Shown piece after piece: positions 1 through 6,987 of a DNA stretch of 13,267 nucleotides (its first letter is position 1; the number at the start of each line of letters is the position of its first letter). The notes beneath the pieces are model-generated. The model searched no databases and was not told where the DNA came from. It saw nothing but the letters and a program-made list of their open reading frames with translations. The stretch comes from JBDGSM01 sp042217615 (GTDB taxonomy: Archaea; Nanohalarchaeota; Nanosalinia; Nanosalinales; Nanosalinaceae): assembly GCA_042217615.1 (NCBI GenBank), contig JBDGSI010000079.1:1-13267 (forward strand), written 5' to 3'. Position numbers and translations under genes: made by a program.

Positions 1-1436
1 TTTTGAACGATTGCTCAGTGAAGGCCTTGGATGATGATTATAGCTTTACTGATGCTGATGCGATTTATGCTTACAGGAAGGAAGCTAACAGAGTTCTGAG
101 GATGAGGACTGCCTCCGGCAGGGAGATAGAGGTAACTCCTGAGCATCCTCTGATGGTTGCTGAGCAAGATTACAGTTTCATTGATTCTGAAAATATAGAG
201 AAAGGTCAGCACATAGCTGTGCCGCGGGAAATTTCATCGACTTCGGATGAGCGTCTGGGTTTTTCGGAAGATCTTCAATCCAGATTTGGTGAAGAGTCTG
301 ACAGGAGAGAAAATCTTCAGAAACAGTACGAAAGGTACAGAGAACTTGAGGAAGAAGGGAGATCGATCTCCGAAATGGAGGAACAGCTGGATGTTTCACG
401 AAGCACTTTAGAGAACTGGAAGTATCAGGGTTATGTTCCTGATGAGCGTTCCGGCTTGGCTTTAACGATGAACTCGAAAGGGATAGAAGTTCCCGAAAGA
501 TTCTCTCCTGAGCTGGCAGAATTTCTAAGTCTGGTTATTGCGGAAGGAACTGAACAGCAGGCAGAGGGAAGCTATAGGGTTATCTTCACGAATAATGAAG
601 ATCGTTTGATGCAGCGGTTCAGGTCTCTTTCTGAAGAACTTTTCGGGCTTGAAACTCGCAGCATGAGAGAGAACGCGGAGTACATTGACTCAACCTCGCT
701 CAAGCACTTGCTTGACGATATCGGTTATGAAACGCTCCAGAAATCAAGGACGAAACAGGTACCGGACTCCGTGATGCGTTCTTCTAGGAAATCAAAGAGA
801 AAGTTCCTGAGAACCTTCTACGACTGCGAAGGATGTATGGAGGATCACGAGATAACTCTCACCTCCGCAAGCAAGGAGGTTATCAACTCACTGAGCTACA
901 TGCTTCTAGAATTCGGGATAGTTTCAAGGATCTCCTCCAGAGAGAAAAGAGCCACCAACTCCGAGCATGAAGGCGACACATACTACAGGTTATGCGTCAG
1001 CGGAGTCAACCAGATGCAGAAGTTCGCCGAGGAAATAGGTTTCGGCATGGAGAGAAAACAGGAAAAACTCGAGAACTACCTGACAGACAGGGAAGGAAAC
1101 ACCAACTCGGATGTAGTGCCTCTCGAAGGAGATCACCTGAAGAAGGAAAGGAAAAAAACCGGGTTCTCACAGAGAGAACTGGCCGAAAAGATAGATTCAC
1201 ATCCCACACTTATCTCTCTGTATGAGAGAGATGAGAGAAGGCCTTCCAGGGAGAAGTTCTCGGCTATAGCTGAGGAACTTGAAAGCGAGTTGTTCAGAGA
1301 TCTCGCCGGCTCAGATCTTTACTGGGATAAGGTAGTTTCGATAGAGGAGAAGGAGTACACCGGCTACGTTTATGATCTAACTGTTAGAGAACACCACAAC
1401 TTCGTTGCCGGCACAGGAGGGATTTTATCGCATAAC
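1..1436 (+). mobile_element. Intein (C-terminal part) with LAGLIDADG homing endonuclease and two HTH segments
   Basis: Numbering uses the visible frame from base 3. Splicing block B is GREIEVTPEHPLMV (39-52, with T45 and H48). The C-terminal block is YDLTVREHHNFVAG, then ILSHN with penultimate His477 and Asn478. The +1 extein residue is Ser479. The endonuclease has two LAGLIDADG helices, LAEFLSLVIAEG (171-182, acidic E181) and FLRTFYDCEG (268-277, acidic E276), so both catalytic acids appear present. A homeodomain-like HTH precedes them (about 108-142, SISEMEEQLDVSRSTLENW). An XRE/Cro-like HTH follows (about 379-430, GFSQRELAEKIDSHPTLISLY). Block A with the first Cys/Ser lies upstream of the window; the Cys at residue 4 is too close to block B to be it. 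The intein looks intact and probably active. Confidence 0.88.
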
Positions 1437-2897
1437 AGCTACCTTACAGGTGTTCTAGTCGAGGAAATGCTTGATAAAGACATGCCGGTGATTATACTGG
1501 ATCCTCATGGTGAGTACTCTTCACTGCAGAGACCTAACCCGGAAAGAACTGGCAGGGAGGCAGAAGCCTTCAACGTTAAAGAGTATTCTCCGAACACAGA
1601 TATTAACTCGGAGGCCTTGCCTCTACAGTTCTCCTCCAAGAACCTGGGTAAGAAAGAGTTAATGACCTTGATCCCTGACTCTCTCACCAACTCGCAGATG
1701 GGTGTCCTCTACAACGCCTTGAAACGGTTAAAGGAGAAGGAGGGAGATTACACGCTCCTTGATATTGAGGATGCGGTCTCGCAAGAGGATTCGACAGCTA
1801 AATGGAACCTGCTTAATTATCTGGAACAGTTAGAAGAATCAGGTCTGTTTGATCCAGATCCTGTCAGTCTTGAAGGCCTTGTAGAGCCTGGAAGGGCAAC
1901 AGTAATCAATTTAAAAGCTGTTGAGCCCGATTCTGCGGAGATGACAGCTTATCTTCTGGCGAAGAAGCTTTTTGACTTGAGGAAGAAGGATATGATTCCG
2001 CCATTTCTCATGGTTATGGAGGAGGCGCACAATTTTGTGCCGGAGAAAGGATTCGGTAAAGCGGTTTCCAACGATATTTTAAGGAAGATAGCTTCAGAAG
2101 GAAGAAAGTTTGGTCTTGGTCTAGGAGTCATCAGCCAGAGGCCTGCAAGAATCGATAAAAATGTTCTCAGTCAGTGCAACACCCAGTTTATTCTCCGTGT
2201 AACCAATCCTAACGATCTTAAAGCAATATCCAAGTCGTTTGAAGGAATTACTTCTGAGGTTGAATCCATGATCAAGTCTCTACCTCCCGGAGTATCCTTC
2301 GTCCTGGGAAATGATTACCCTGTAATGACGGATGTAAGACAGAGAAAATCAGAACATGGAGGAGAAACCCAGACAGCAGATACCTACGTAGAAAAAGAAA
2401 GTATAGAGCTGTTTAAACCTCAGCAAACAATTGAAGAATGCCGCCAACAAATCTCAGATAGTCTTTCAGAGGCCTACTACCCGCTCTACGTCGTAGAAAA
2501 CAGTGAGAAGAAAATACTGGTTGACGGAGTTCAAAACACTGTCAAGGCAGAGCGGGAGAAAGTAAAAGGCCGTGAACAGAAAATCTTGGAGCTTAAAGAA
2601 GAAGGAAAACATAAAGGAGAAATTGTAGATGAGACAGGGCTGCCAGTATCCAAGGTGGCATCTATAATCGACAAACTGGAGGAAAAAGGCCTTTTAAACG
2701 GTGAGGAAACGGTTTTTGACATTGAAAAAGAGGAAAAAGTCGTGGAAGAGGAGAAGCTGATAGACTGTGAAGTTGAGGAACAGGAAGCAGCTTCAAAGCT
2801 TGAAGAGGCCTCAGCCACAAAAGTTTACTATCCCTACTTTTCGGACGATGAACTTGTCTACGACCCGATACTTCAGAAAGAAGTAGGAAGCCAGTGA
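3..2897 (+). CDS. HerA-like (DUF87) DNA-translocase ATPase, interrupted by an intein; 5' end outside window
   Basis: HerA-family hexameric ATPases use ATP to move along DNA, usually with NurA in end resection. The frame is open to the left edge, so the HAS-barrel N-terminus and Walker A glycines lie upstream. Visible residues 1-478 are intein. The C-extein starts at Ser479 (1437) with SYLTGVLVEEM, the segment that follows GSGK in HerA P-loops, so the intein splits the P-loop between Lys and Ser. Downstream come DPHGEY (about 500), the Walker B run LMVMEEAHNF (coded near 2008-2037) and the SEGRKFGLGLGVISQRP / NTQFILR block typical of HerA. The C-terminus carries a winged-helix-like segment (REQKILELKEEGKHKGEI onwards, 2570-2695) and two YYP motifs (AYYPLYVV and KVYYPYF). 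No nurA is visible, so a HerA paralogue with another role is possible. Stop TGA at 2895. Confidence 0.9.
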   Translation: MNDCSVKALDDDYSFTDADAIYAYRKEANRVLRMRTASGREIEVTPEHPLMVAEQDYSFIDSENIEKGQHIAVPREISSTSDERLGFSEDLQSRFGEESDRRENLQKQYERYRELEEEGRSISEMEEQLDVSRSTLENWKYQGYVPDERSGLALTMNSKGIEVPERFSPELAEFLSLVIAEGTEQQAEGSYRVIFTNNEDRLMQRFRSLSEELFGLETRSMRENAEYIDSTSLKHLLDDIGYETLQKSRTKQVPDSVMRSSRKSKRKFLRTFYDCEGCMEDHEITLTSASKEVINSLSYMLLEFGIVSRISSREKRATNSEHEGDTYYRLCVSGVNQMQKFAEEIGFGMERKQEKLENYLTDREGNTNSDVVPLEGDHLKKERKKTGFSQRELAEKIDSHPTLISLYERDERRPSREKFSAIAEELESELFRDLAGSDLYWDKVVSIEEKEYTGYVYDLTVREHHNFVAGTGGILSHNSYLTGVLVEEMLDKDMPVIILDPHGEYSSLQRPNPERTGREAEAFNVKEYSPNTDINSEALPLQFSSKNLGKKELMTLIPDSLTNSQMGVLYNALKRLKEKEGDYTLLDIEDAVSQEDSTAKWNLLNYLEQLEESGLFDPDPVSLEGLVEPGRATVINLKAVEPDSAEMTAYLLAKKLFDLRKKDMIPPFLMVMEEAHNFVPEKGFGKAVSNDILRKIASEGRKFGLGLGVISQRPARIDKNVLSQCNTQFILRVTNPNDLKAISKSFEGITSEVESMIKSLPPGVSFVLGNDYPVMTDVRQRKSEHGGETQTADTYVEKESIELFKPQQTIEECRQQISDSLSEAYYPLYVVENSEKKILVDGVQNTVKAEREKVKGREQKILELKEEGKHKGEIVDETGLPVSKVASIIDKLEEKGLLNGEETVFDIEKEEKVVEEEKLIDCEVEEQEAASKLEEASATKVYYPYFSDDELVYDPILQKEVGSQ

Positions 2898-2929
2898 ATA
2901 CAGGAGACTCTCAGACTTCTCCCGGTGCG

Positions 2930-2938
2930 TTTAAAGTA
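2930..2938 (+). promoter_or_regulatory. Candidate TATA box for tRNA-Val
   Basis: The A/T-rich TTTAAAGTA lies between the HerA stop and the tRNA. An archaeal start site about 25 bases downstream would leave a leader of about 30 bases before the tRNA 5' end. Two AGGCCT palindromes (2962, 2978) sit in that leader. The call rests on sequence and spacing only. Confidence 0.35.
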
Positions 2939-2991
2939 TTTACCTCACGTAAAACGGTTGTAGGCCTTAGAGTTCAAAGGCCTTAAGTAAA

Positions 2992-3142
2992 GGGTCCGTG
3001 GTCTAGTTGGTTATGACGTCGCCCTTACAGCATTGGTATTAGGTGGTTGATTTTTGATGTCGGGTTCAAAGAACCCGTCTGGATCGCCGCCTAATCCCGG
3101 TAGGCGAGGCGAAGATCCCCGGTTCGAACCCGGGCGGACCCA
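2992..3142 (+). tRNA. tRNA-Val (anticodon UAC) with a 77-nt intron at 37/38
   Basis: The acceptor strands GGGTCCG (2992-2998) and CGGACCC (3135-3141) pair fully, with discriminator A at 3142. The D arm is 3001-3017. The anticodon stem is TCGCC (3019-3023) with GGCGA (3108-3112). The loop CTTACAA places anticodon TAC at 3026-3028, which reads GUA (valine). The variable loop is AGATC, and the T arm is CCCGG-TTCGAAC-CCGGG (3118-3134). CCA is not encoded. The mature tRNA is 74 nt after removal of 3030-3106. Exon bases CTTA (3024-3027) pair with TAGG (3101-3104), giving the 4-bp central helix of an archaeal bulge-helix-bulge. The 3' bulge CGA is cut after CG. The 5' bulge is CAG or slightly larger, because the next intron bases pair imperfectly. 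Confidence 0.93.
3030..3106 (+). other. Archaeal tRNA intron (bulge-helix-bulge) with strong internal stems
   Basis: The intron is bounded by the bulge-helix-bulge described for the tRNA. Inside it, ATTAGGTGG (3038-3046) pairs with CCGCCTAAT (3087-3095) over 9 bp including one G-U. Within that, CGGGTTC (3061-3067) and GAACCCG (3071-3077) form a perfect 7-bp hairpin with an AAA loop. The intron therefore folds as a rod ending in a hairpin. Removal would be by the archaeal splicing endonuclease. No ORF of note is present. Confidence 0.82.
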
Positions 3143-3146
3143 AAAA

Positions 3147-3154
3147 TTTATTTT
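3147..3154 (+). terminator. T-rich tract after tRNA-Val, possible archaeal terminator
   Basis: TTTATTTT begins four bases after the tRNA discriminator base. Archaeal RNA polymerase commonly stops at T-rich tracts on the coding strand, and position and composition fit. There is no further evidence. Confidence 0.4.
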
Positions 3155-3160
3155 CAGAAG

Positions 3161-3180
3161 CTCAGCAAAAACATGCTGAG
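3161..3180 (+). repeat. Inverted repeat between tRNA-Val and pth2
   Basis: CTCAGCA (3161-3167) and TGCTGAG (3174-3180) form a perfect 7-bp stem with a 6-base loop. No T-run follows, so it is not a classical hairpin-plus-U terminator. It sits just upstream of the pth2 TATA-like box and could be a processing signal or a protein-binding site. Confidence 0.5.
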
Positions 3181-3194
3181 TTGTCACCGTAAGG

Positions 3195-3204
3195 TATTAA
3201 ATAG
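3195..3204 (+). promoter_or_regulatory. Candidate TATA box for pth2-truD
   Basis: TATTAAATAG is the best TATA-like run upstream of pth2. A start site about 26 bases downstream would leave a leader of roughly 25-40 bases. No Shine-Dalgarno is evident before either candidate pth2 start. Confidence 0.45.
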
Positions 3205-3253
3205 TTCGTTGTTATGCTGTTTGAGTGTAAAACAAATCCACTATTCTTAAACG

Positions 3254-3622
3254 ATGAGAGACCAAATTATGACTGTGTCCCAACCTAAGCAAGCCATAAT
3301 ACTTAGAGAAGACCTGGAACTAAGTACAGGTAAGGCAGCAGCCCAGGCCGCCCATGCATCCTTGAAAGCCTATGAAAAGGCCTCTAGAGAAGTAAAGGAA
3401 GAGTGGAAATCTTCAGGATCTAAAAAAATAGTTTTAGAGGCAGGTGATGATGTTCTGCAGCAGAAACTTGAGCTTTCGGACAGGAAAGGTGTCCCGGCTT
3501 CTGAGGTCAGGGATGCAGGTTTTACAGAGGTAGATCCGGGTACAAGAACTGCTTTGGGTATAGGTCCTGGTTCTAAGTCTAAAATCGATAGTATAACAGG
3601 GGATTTAAGCCTTCTTGACTAA
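3254..3622 (+). CDS. pth2: Peptidyl-tRNA hydrolase, archaeal/eukaryotic Pth2 type
   Basis: Pth2 hydrolyses the ester between nascent peptide and tRNA on peptidyl-tRNAs that drop off ribosomes, recycling the tRNA in the cytosol. The 122-aa length matches this small single-domain family. The N-terminal KQAIILREDLELSTGKAAAQ and AAHASL match the Pth2 signature (basic residue, strand, GK-AAQ-AHA helix). The C-terminal half, VRDAGFTEVDPGTRTALGIGPG, matches the conserved nucleotide-proximal region, ending in GDLSLLD. The start could be ATG 3254 or ATG 3269 (MTVSQPK); neither has a clear ribosome site and the conserved core begins after both. truD follows after 14 bases, so the two are probably co-transcribed. 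Confidence 0.93.
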   Translation: MRDQIMTVSQPKQAIILREDLELSTGKAAAQAAHASLKAYEKASREVKEEWKSSGSKKIVLEAGDDVLQQKLELSDRKGVPASEVRDAGFTEVDPGTRTALGIGPGSKSKIDSITGDLSLLD

Positions 3623-3636
3623 GGTGTTGGAATGTA

Positions 3637-4836
3637 ATGGGAGAAGAGGATCAGCCAGAAGTTGAAGAACCAGAATTTGACATAGATTTCACGGAGATGG
3701 ACTGGTCTTACTACTCCGACATGCCAGGGATTAAAGGAGCAATTAAGGAACAGGTCAATGATTTTGTAGTAAAGGAGATTGCGTCTCATGACACAGGAGA
3801 AGGAGACCACCTTGTTGTGAAGCTGAGGAAACAGAACATGACCACTATGAATGCTATAGACAAGCTCTCCAAAATGCTTCACATCTCAAAAGACAGGATA
3901 GGATATGCAGGCAACAAAGACAAACGCGCTGTAACCGAGCAGTACATTTCAATTCAAGGAGTGGACGAGGAAGACGTAAGACAGATATTCACAGATGAAT
4001 TCGAACTTGAAGTAATAGGAAGAAACGGTCACATAGGCCTAGGTAACCTATCTGCCAACAGATTTGAAATAGCTGTAAGAGACCTAAAACTGCCTGTAGA
4101 AGACCTGAGAAACCGTTCGCTTCAAATAATAGAAGAACTGGACGGCAAGATGCCGAACTACTTTGGAGAACAGAGATTTGGCTCATCAAGGCCTATAACA
4201 CATCAAGTCGGACGCCTCATCCTCAGAGGAAACTTCGAAGAAGCAGTCTGGACATACATCGCCAAACCTTACGACAGCGAATACAAGAGCATAAGAAAAG
4301 TAAGAAGAGACCTGTGGGAGACAAGAGAAGTAGAAGGAGCTGCAGAAAGATTCCCGGAAAAGTTCCGGTACGAAAAAACACTTCTCTATCACCTAACCAA
4401 AAATCCTGGAGACTACAAAGGAGCAATCAAAAGGCTGCCAGAAGGCCTTCAAACACTGTTTATCCACGCATATCAATCCTGGCTTTTCAACAAGGCCTTA
4501 TCCCGCCTGGTCGAGGATGGCTGGTACGATGAAGAGTATGAGATCCCTCTAGTCGGTTACAAGACGGATTTGAAGGATAACAGGCCCGAGAATATTATTG
4601 AAGAGGTTATGGAGGAGGAAGGTGTTTCCCAGGAGGACTTCCGTTTGAGGGAGATGCCTGAGCTACGTTCTGAAGGCAGTTATCGCAGGGCTTTCGCTGA
4701 TTTCAGGAACTTTGAAGTACTGGATATCGGTGAGGATGACTTGAATATGGCCCGGAACCGTATGCGTGTCAAGTTTGATCTTCCGAAAGGTTGCTATGCT
4801 ACAGTCCTTCTAAGAGAACTTATGAAGGGAAGATAA
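3637..4836 (+). CDS. truD: tRNA pseudouridine synthase, TruD family
   Basis: TruD isomerises a specific uridine, U13 in characterised members, to pseudouridine in tRNA. The 399-aa length is typical of archaeal TruD. The motif GYAGNKDKRAVTEQ (89-102) contains the catalytic aspartate D95. GHIGLGNLSANRFEI follows, and NYFGEQRFGSSRP near 175-187 is the conserved NYFG-QRFG motif. The N-terminal 30 residues are unusually acidic and aromatic. The ATG is 14 bases after pth2, with AGGTG overlapping the pth2 stop as a possible ribosome site. Codon use shifts inside the gene: by hand count 73 of 100 codons end in A or C over 4021-4320, against 23 of 80 over 4561-4800. The switch lies just after the AGGCCT at 4493. 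The frame is intact and no key residue is missing. Confidence 0.94.
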   Translation: MGEEDQPEVEEPEFDIDFTEMDWSYYSDMPGIKGAIKEQVNDFVVKEIASHDTGEGDHLVVKLRKQNMTTMNAIDKLSKMLHISKDRIGYAGNKDKRAVTEQYISIQGVDEEDVRQIFTDEFELEVIGRNGHIGLGNLSANRFEIAVRDLKLPVEDLRNRSLQIIEELDGKMPNYFGEQRFGSSRPITHQVGRLILRGNFEEAVWTYIAKPYDSEYKSIRKVRRDLWETREVEGAAERFPEKFRYEKTLLYHLTKNPGDYKGAIKRLPEGLQTLFIHAYQSWLFNKALSRLVEDGWYDEEYEIPLVGYKTDLKDNRPENIIEEVMEEEGVSQEDFRLREMPELRSEGSYRRAFADFRNFEVLDIGEDDLNMARNRMRVKFDLPKGCYATVLLRELMKGR

Positions 4837-4862
4837 TAGAGAAGTCTTTGAGGCCTCCTATG

Positions 4863-4870
4863 TTTAAATT
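4863..4870 (+). promoter_or_regulatory. Candidate TATA box for the glycosyltransferase operon
   Basis: TTTAAATT lies 31 bases before the ATG at 4902. An archaeal start about 25 bases downstream would give a very short leader, and no Shine-Dalgarno is seen, so this message may be nearly leaderless. An AGGCCT palindrome (4851) lies immediately upstream of the box. Confidence 0.5.
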
Positions 4871-4901
4871 ATCTTAGCAAGGAATTAGATTCCATACTGA
4901 A

Positions 4902-6326
4902 ATGATTCTTAAGGAACAGTATACGCGCCTGAAGGATAGAATAGAGAAGAATCCTGAGATATCTGCAGTAATTGGTTTATTCATGGTTTCACAGGCTGTA
5001 ATGCTCTTTACACTTCTGAACAAGCCTCCTATATGGGATACATCAATATACATGGCAATGGGAAAACACCTGTACTCCCTAGGGGAAATAGGTCTCTGGG
5101 AAGGATTCAGGCCTCCACTTATCCCCGTAATATACGGCGTATTCTGGAAACTAGGGATTCCAGCAGTACCTGCAGCAAGATTAGTGGCTCTAATAATCTC
5201 AACAACAGGAATCACAGCATTCTATTACGGCGTAAAAGATATGGACGGCCAGAAAACAGCATTCTATGCAACAGGCCTCCTCATATCAACCTATGTATTC
5301 GTTGCAAAATCAACAATGCTCCTGACAGGCATACCCTCAGCTCTTATACTATTCTCCTCCGTATGGATGTACGAAAAACAAAAATACTCTCTCAGCGGCA
5401 TACTTCTGGCCCTAGCATTCCTAACAAGATTCCCGGCAGCAATAGCAGGTCCTGTACTTGTAGCCTACACATTCTACGAAGGATGGGTAGATAAAAACTT
5501 GAAAAAACCTGTAAAACAGTCCTTTAAACTCACAGCAGCATTCTTTACAACAATCCTGCCATATCTTATCCTAAACCAGGTATACTCAGGCAGCTTCATA
5601 CAACCATTCATAAACGCCGTAAAAGTACCTGCCGCAGCAGCCTCAAAATACATTTTCGGCCTATACTACTTCATCGAGGCCTTAAAATTCAATCCTCTGC
5701 TGGCCTTATCTATTCCAGGCATATACATAGCATGGAAGAAGAAAGAAAGTCAATACCTGCTTTCAACATTCCTGTTCCTCTCTGCCTACGGATTCTTCAC
5801 AGTATTCCCGCACAAAGAACCAAGGTACATGCTTTTATTCCTTCCGTTCATGGCCTTCCTAGCTGGAAGAACTATAAAAGAGCTTGGAACACAGGTACAA
5901 AACAAAGACTACTTCAAATGGGGTTTTATAGGCTTAACAGCAGTTATAATGGTAATATTCGCTTTCCAGGCCTACCAAACAAACAGCTATGTCAATGAAA
6001 ACACAAAGCAGTTTTACAACCATGCATCAGGTTTAGAAGGCGTGGTAGTATCTAACTCACCGGCCGTAGCAGCGTACGGAGATATAAAATATAAAGGCCT
6101 TCCTCCAGGGTATCTTCCAGGTATATACAGGAATATGAAGGGTAGAGCGGATTATTATGCCATAAATAGCTGTGCATGGTACTGCAGTGACTCTATTAAG
6201 AACTGTGAGAAAAATATTAGACAGTTTACATCTAATTTGACTGAGAACTATGAGAAGTCCTTTGAATTAAAGGGGAAGCACTGTAACTATACAGTATATG
6301 AGGTGGGGTCAAAATTAGGGAGATAA
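4902..6326 (+). CDS. Multi-pass membrane glycosyltransferase, GT-C fold (GT39/ArnT/PIG-M-like)
   Basis: GT-C enzymes transfer a sugar from a polyprenyl-phosphate donor to a lipid or protein on the outer face of the membrane. This 474-aa protein has about ten hydrophobic segments between residues 20 and 360. The first external loop holds an acidic residue in PPIWDTSIY (D46), followed by FRPPLIP (69-75). The later motif FPHKEPRYM (302-310), followed by a hydrophobic helix, is the HKE-RY signature of GT22/GT39-like enzymes. Residues 360-474 are a soluble, presumably external tail with four cysteines (C424, C428, C435, C461). The exact acceptor cannot be told. Codons 5160-5339 end in A or C in 48 of 60 cases, but only 26 of 68 from 6120 to the end. 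The gene heads a tight operon with a GT2-GtrA gene that could make its donor. Confidence 0.82.
   Translation: MILKEQYTRLKDRIEKNPEISAVIGLFMVSQAVMLFTLLNKPPIWDTSIYMAMGKHLYSLGEIGLWEGFRPPLIPVIYGVFWKLGIPAVPAARLVALIISTTGITAFYYGVKDMDGQKTAFYATGLLISTYVFVAKSTMLLTGIPSALILFSSVWMYEKQKYSLSGILLALAFLTRFPAAIAGPVLVAYTFYEGWVDKNLKKPVKQSFKLTAAFFTTILPYLILNQVYSGSFIQPFINAVKVPAAAASKYIFGLYYFIEALKFNPLLALSIPGIYIAWKKKESQYLLSTFLFLSAYGFFTVFPHKEPRYMLLFLPFMAFLAGRTIKELGTQVQNKDYFKWGFIGLTAVIMVIFAFQAYQTNSYVNENTKQFYNHASGLEGVVVSNSPAVAAYGDIKYKGLPPGYLPGIYRNMKGRADYYAINSCAWYCSDSIKNCEKNIRQFTSNLTENYEKSFELKGKHCNYTVYEVGSKLGR
6300..6305 (+). promoter_or_regulatory. Shine-Dalgarno-like GAGGTG suggesting an upstream ATT start for the thioredoxin-fold gene
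   Basis: GAGGTG lies inside the end of the GT-C gene. Eight bases further is ATT at 6314, in frame with the downstream gene and open from 6302. Starting there adds 16 residues and completes the transmembrane helix. The only ATG/GTG/TTG choice near the ORF beginning is GTG at 6362, which has no ribosome site and truncates the helix. Confidence 0.45.
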
Positions 6327-6361
6327 AGAAGTACCGCTACTTTTTTGCAGCCTCTCTTACG

Positions 6362-6985
6362 GTGCTGGTGTTTTTACTAGGGGTGCTTTTCAGCACAGTT
6401 GTAGATGGCCAAAGAGCAGGCGTCCTTGAAAACGAGTTGAAAGAGAACCTTGTAGAGCTTGAAAGCCGAAACCTCCAGTTGAACTATTTGAAATCCTCAG
6501 AAGTACAGTCCTGTAGCGTATTAAAGGAAGGCCTCAGCAATACAGTCTCAGATTATAATGACCGGCTTGAAAAAGTTAAAATATATCAGGAAGAAAGTTT
6601 GCTGAGAAAACAGAAATTTGAACCTATAAAACAGAGGTACGTGCTTTCAGGGATACGGTACTGGATTTTCGCCGAAGATTTGAAGCAGAAATGTTCCTAT
6701 AATGCGGATACGATTCTTTTCTTCCGTAAAAGCATAGGATCAGATGCTGGATGTGAGCAGTGTAAAAGGCAGGGAGAGCAACTTTCCCTCTTGAAAAAGA
6801 GATACGATGACAGGATTCTAATCTTCTCTGTACCGTTGAACATGGAAGATGGCATGATTGAAATACTTGAAAAACAGTACAACGTCAGTGATGTACCGGT
6901 TTTAGTTCTCAACGGAAATAAGACGCTGCACAACTATCATTCGAGATCAGAGATTATCAGAGAACTTAACTTGTCAGAGGAATAA
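6362..6985 (+). CDS. Membrane-anchored thioredoxin-fold protein with CxxC motif
   Basis: The protein has an N-terminal membrane anchor, a coiled-coil-like stalk (about 20-90), then a thioredoxin-like domain. In the numbering from GTG 6362, strand ADTILFF (115-121) is followed by the redox motif CEQC (C131, C134), then RILIFSVPL, then the expected cis-proline in SDVPVLVLNG (P179). The fold and anchor point to a thiol oxidoreductase acting outside the membrane. The four-base spacing class (C-E-Q-C) does not identify a known Dsb subtype, and C51 and C111 add two further cysteines. The true start may be ATT 6314, which would overlap the GT-C stop by 13 bases. The next gene starts 2 bases after this stop, so it is clearly within the glycosyltransferase operon. 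Confidence 0.75.
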   Translation: MLVFLLGVLFSTVVDGQRAGVLENELKENLVELESRNLQLNYLKSSEVQSCSVLKEGLSNTVSDYNDRLEKVKIYQEESLLRKQKFEPIKQRYVLSGIRYWIFAEDLKQKCSYNADTILFFRKSIGSDAGCEQCKRQGEQLSLLKKRYDDRILIFSVPLNMEDGMIEILEKQYNVSDVPVLVLNGNKTLHNYHSRSEIIRELNLSEE

Positions 6986-6987
6986 AG

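Noticed and set aside
3..14. TTG at 3 as the start of the first gene, and Cys at residue 4 as the intein's first residue
   Set aside because: The frame is open to the left edge. Block B follows only about 35 residues after that Cys, too near for block A; the preceding residues look like the usual strands before block B.
2531..2818. Serine-rich minus-strand ORF opposite the HerA C-terminus
   Set aside because: Its Ser/Phe bias is the complement of GAA/AAA-rich coding sequence.
3061..3077. T-arm-like hairpin as part of a second tRNA inside the intron
   Set aside because: The stem is 7 bp with a 3-base loop, and no acceptor or anticodon arm surrounds it.
3161..3180. Inverted repeat as a bacterial-type terminator for tRNA-Val
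   Set aside because: No T-run follows the stem, and a T-rich tract already lies nearer the tRNA.
5033..5494. Long plus-strand ORF overlapping the GT-C gene
   Set aside because: It is a shadow frame: Asn/Ser/Arg-rich, no domain sense, and fully inside a gene with clear membrane helices and the HKE-RY motif.
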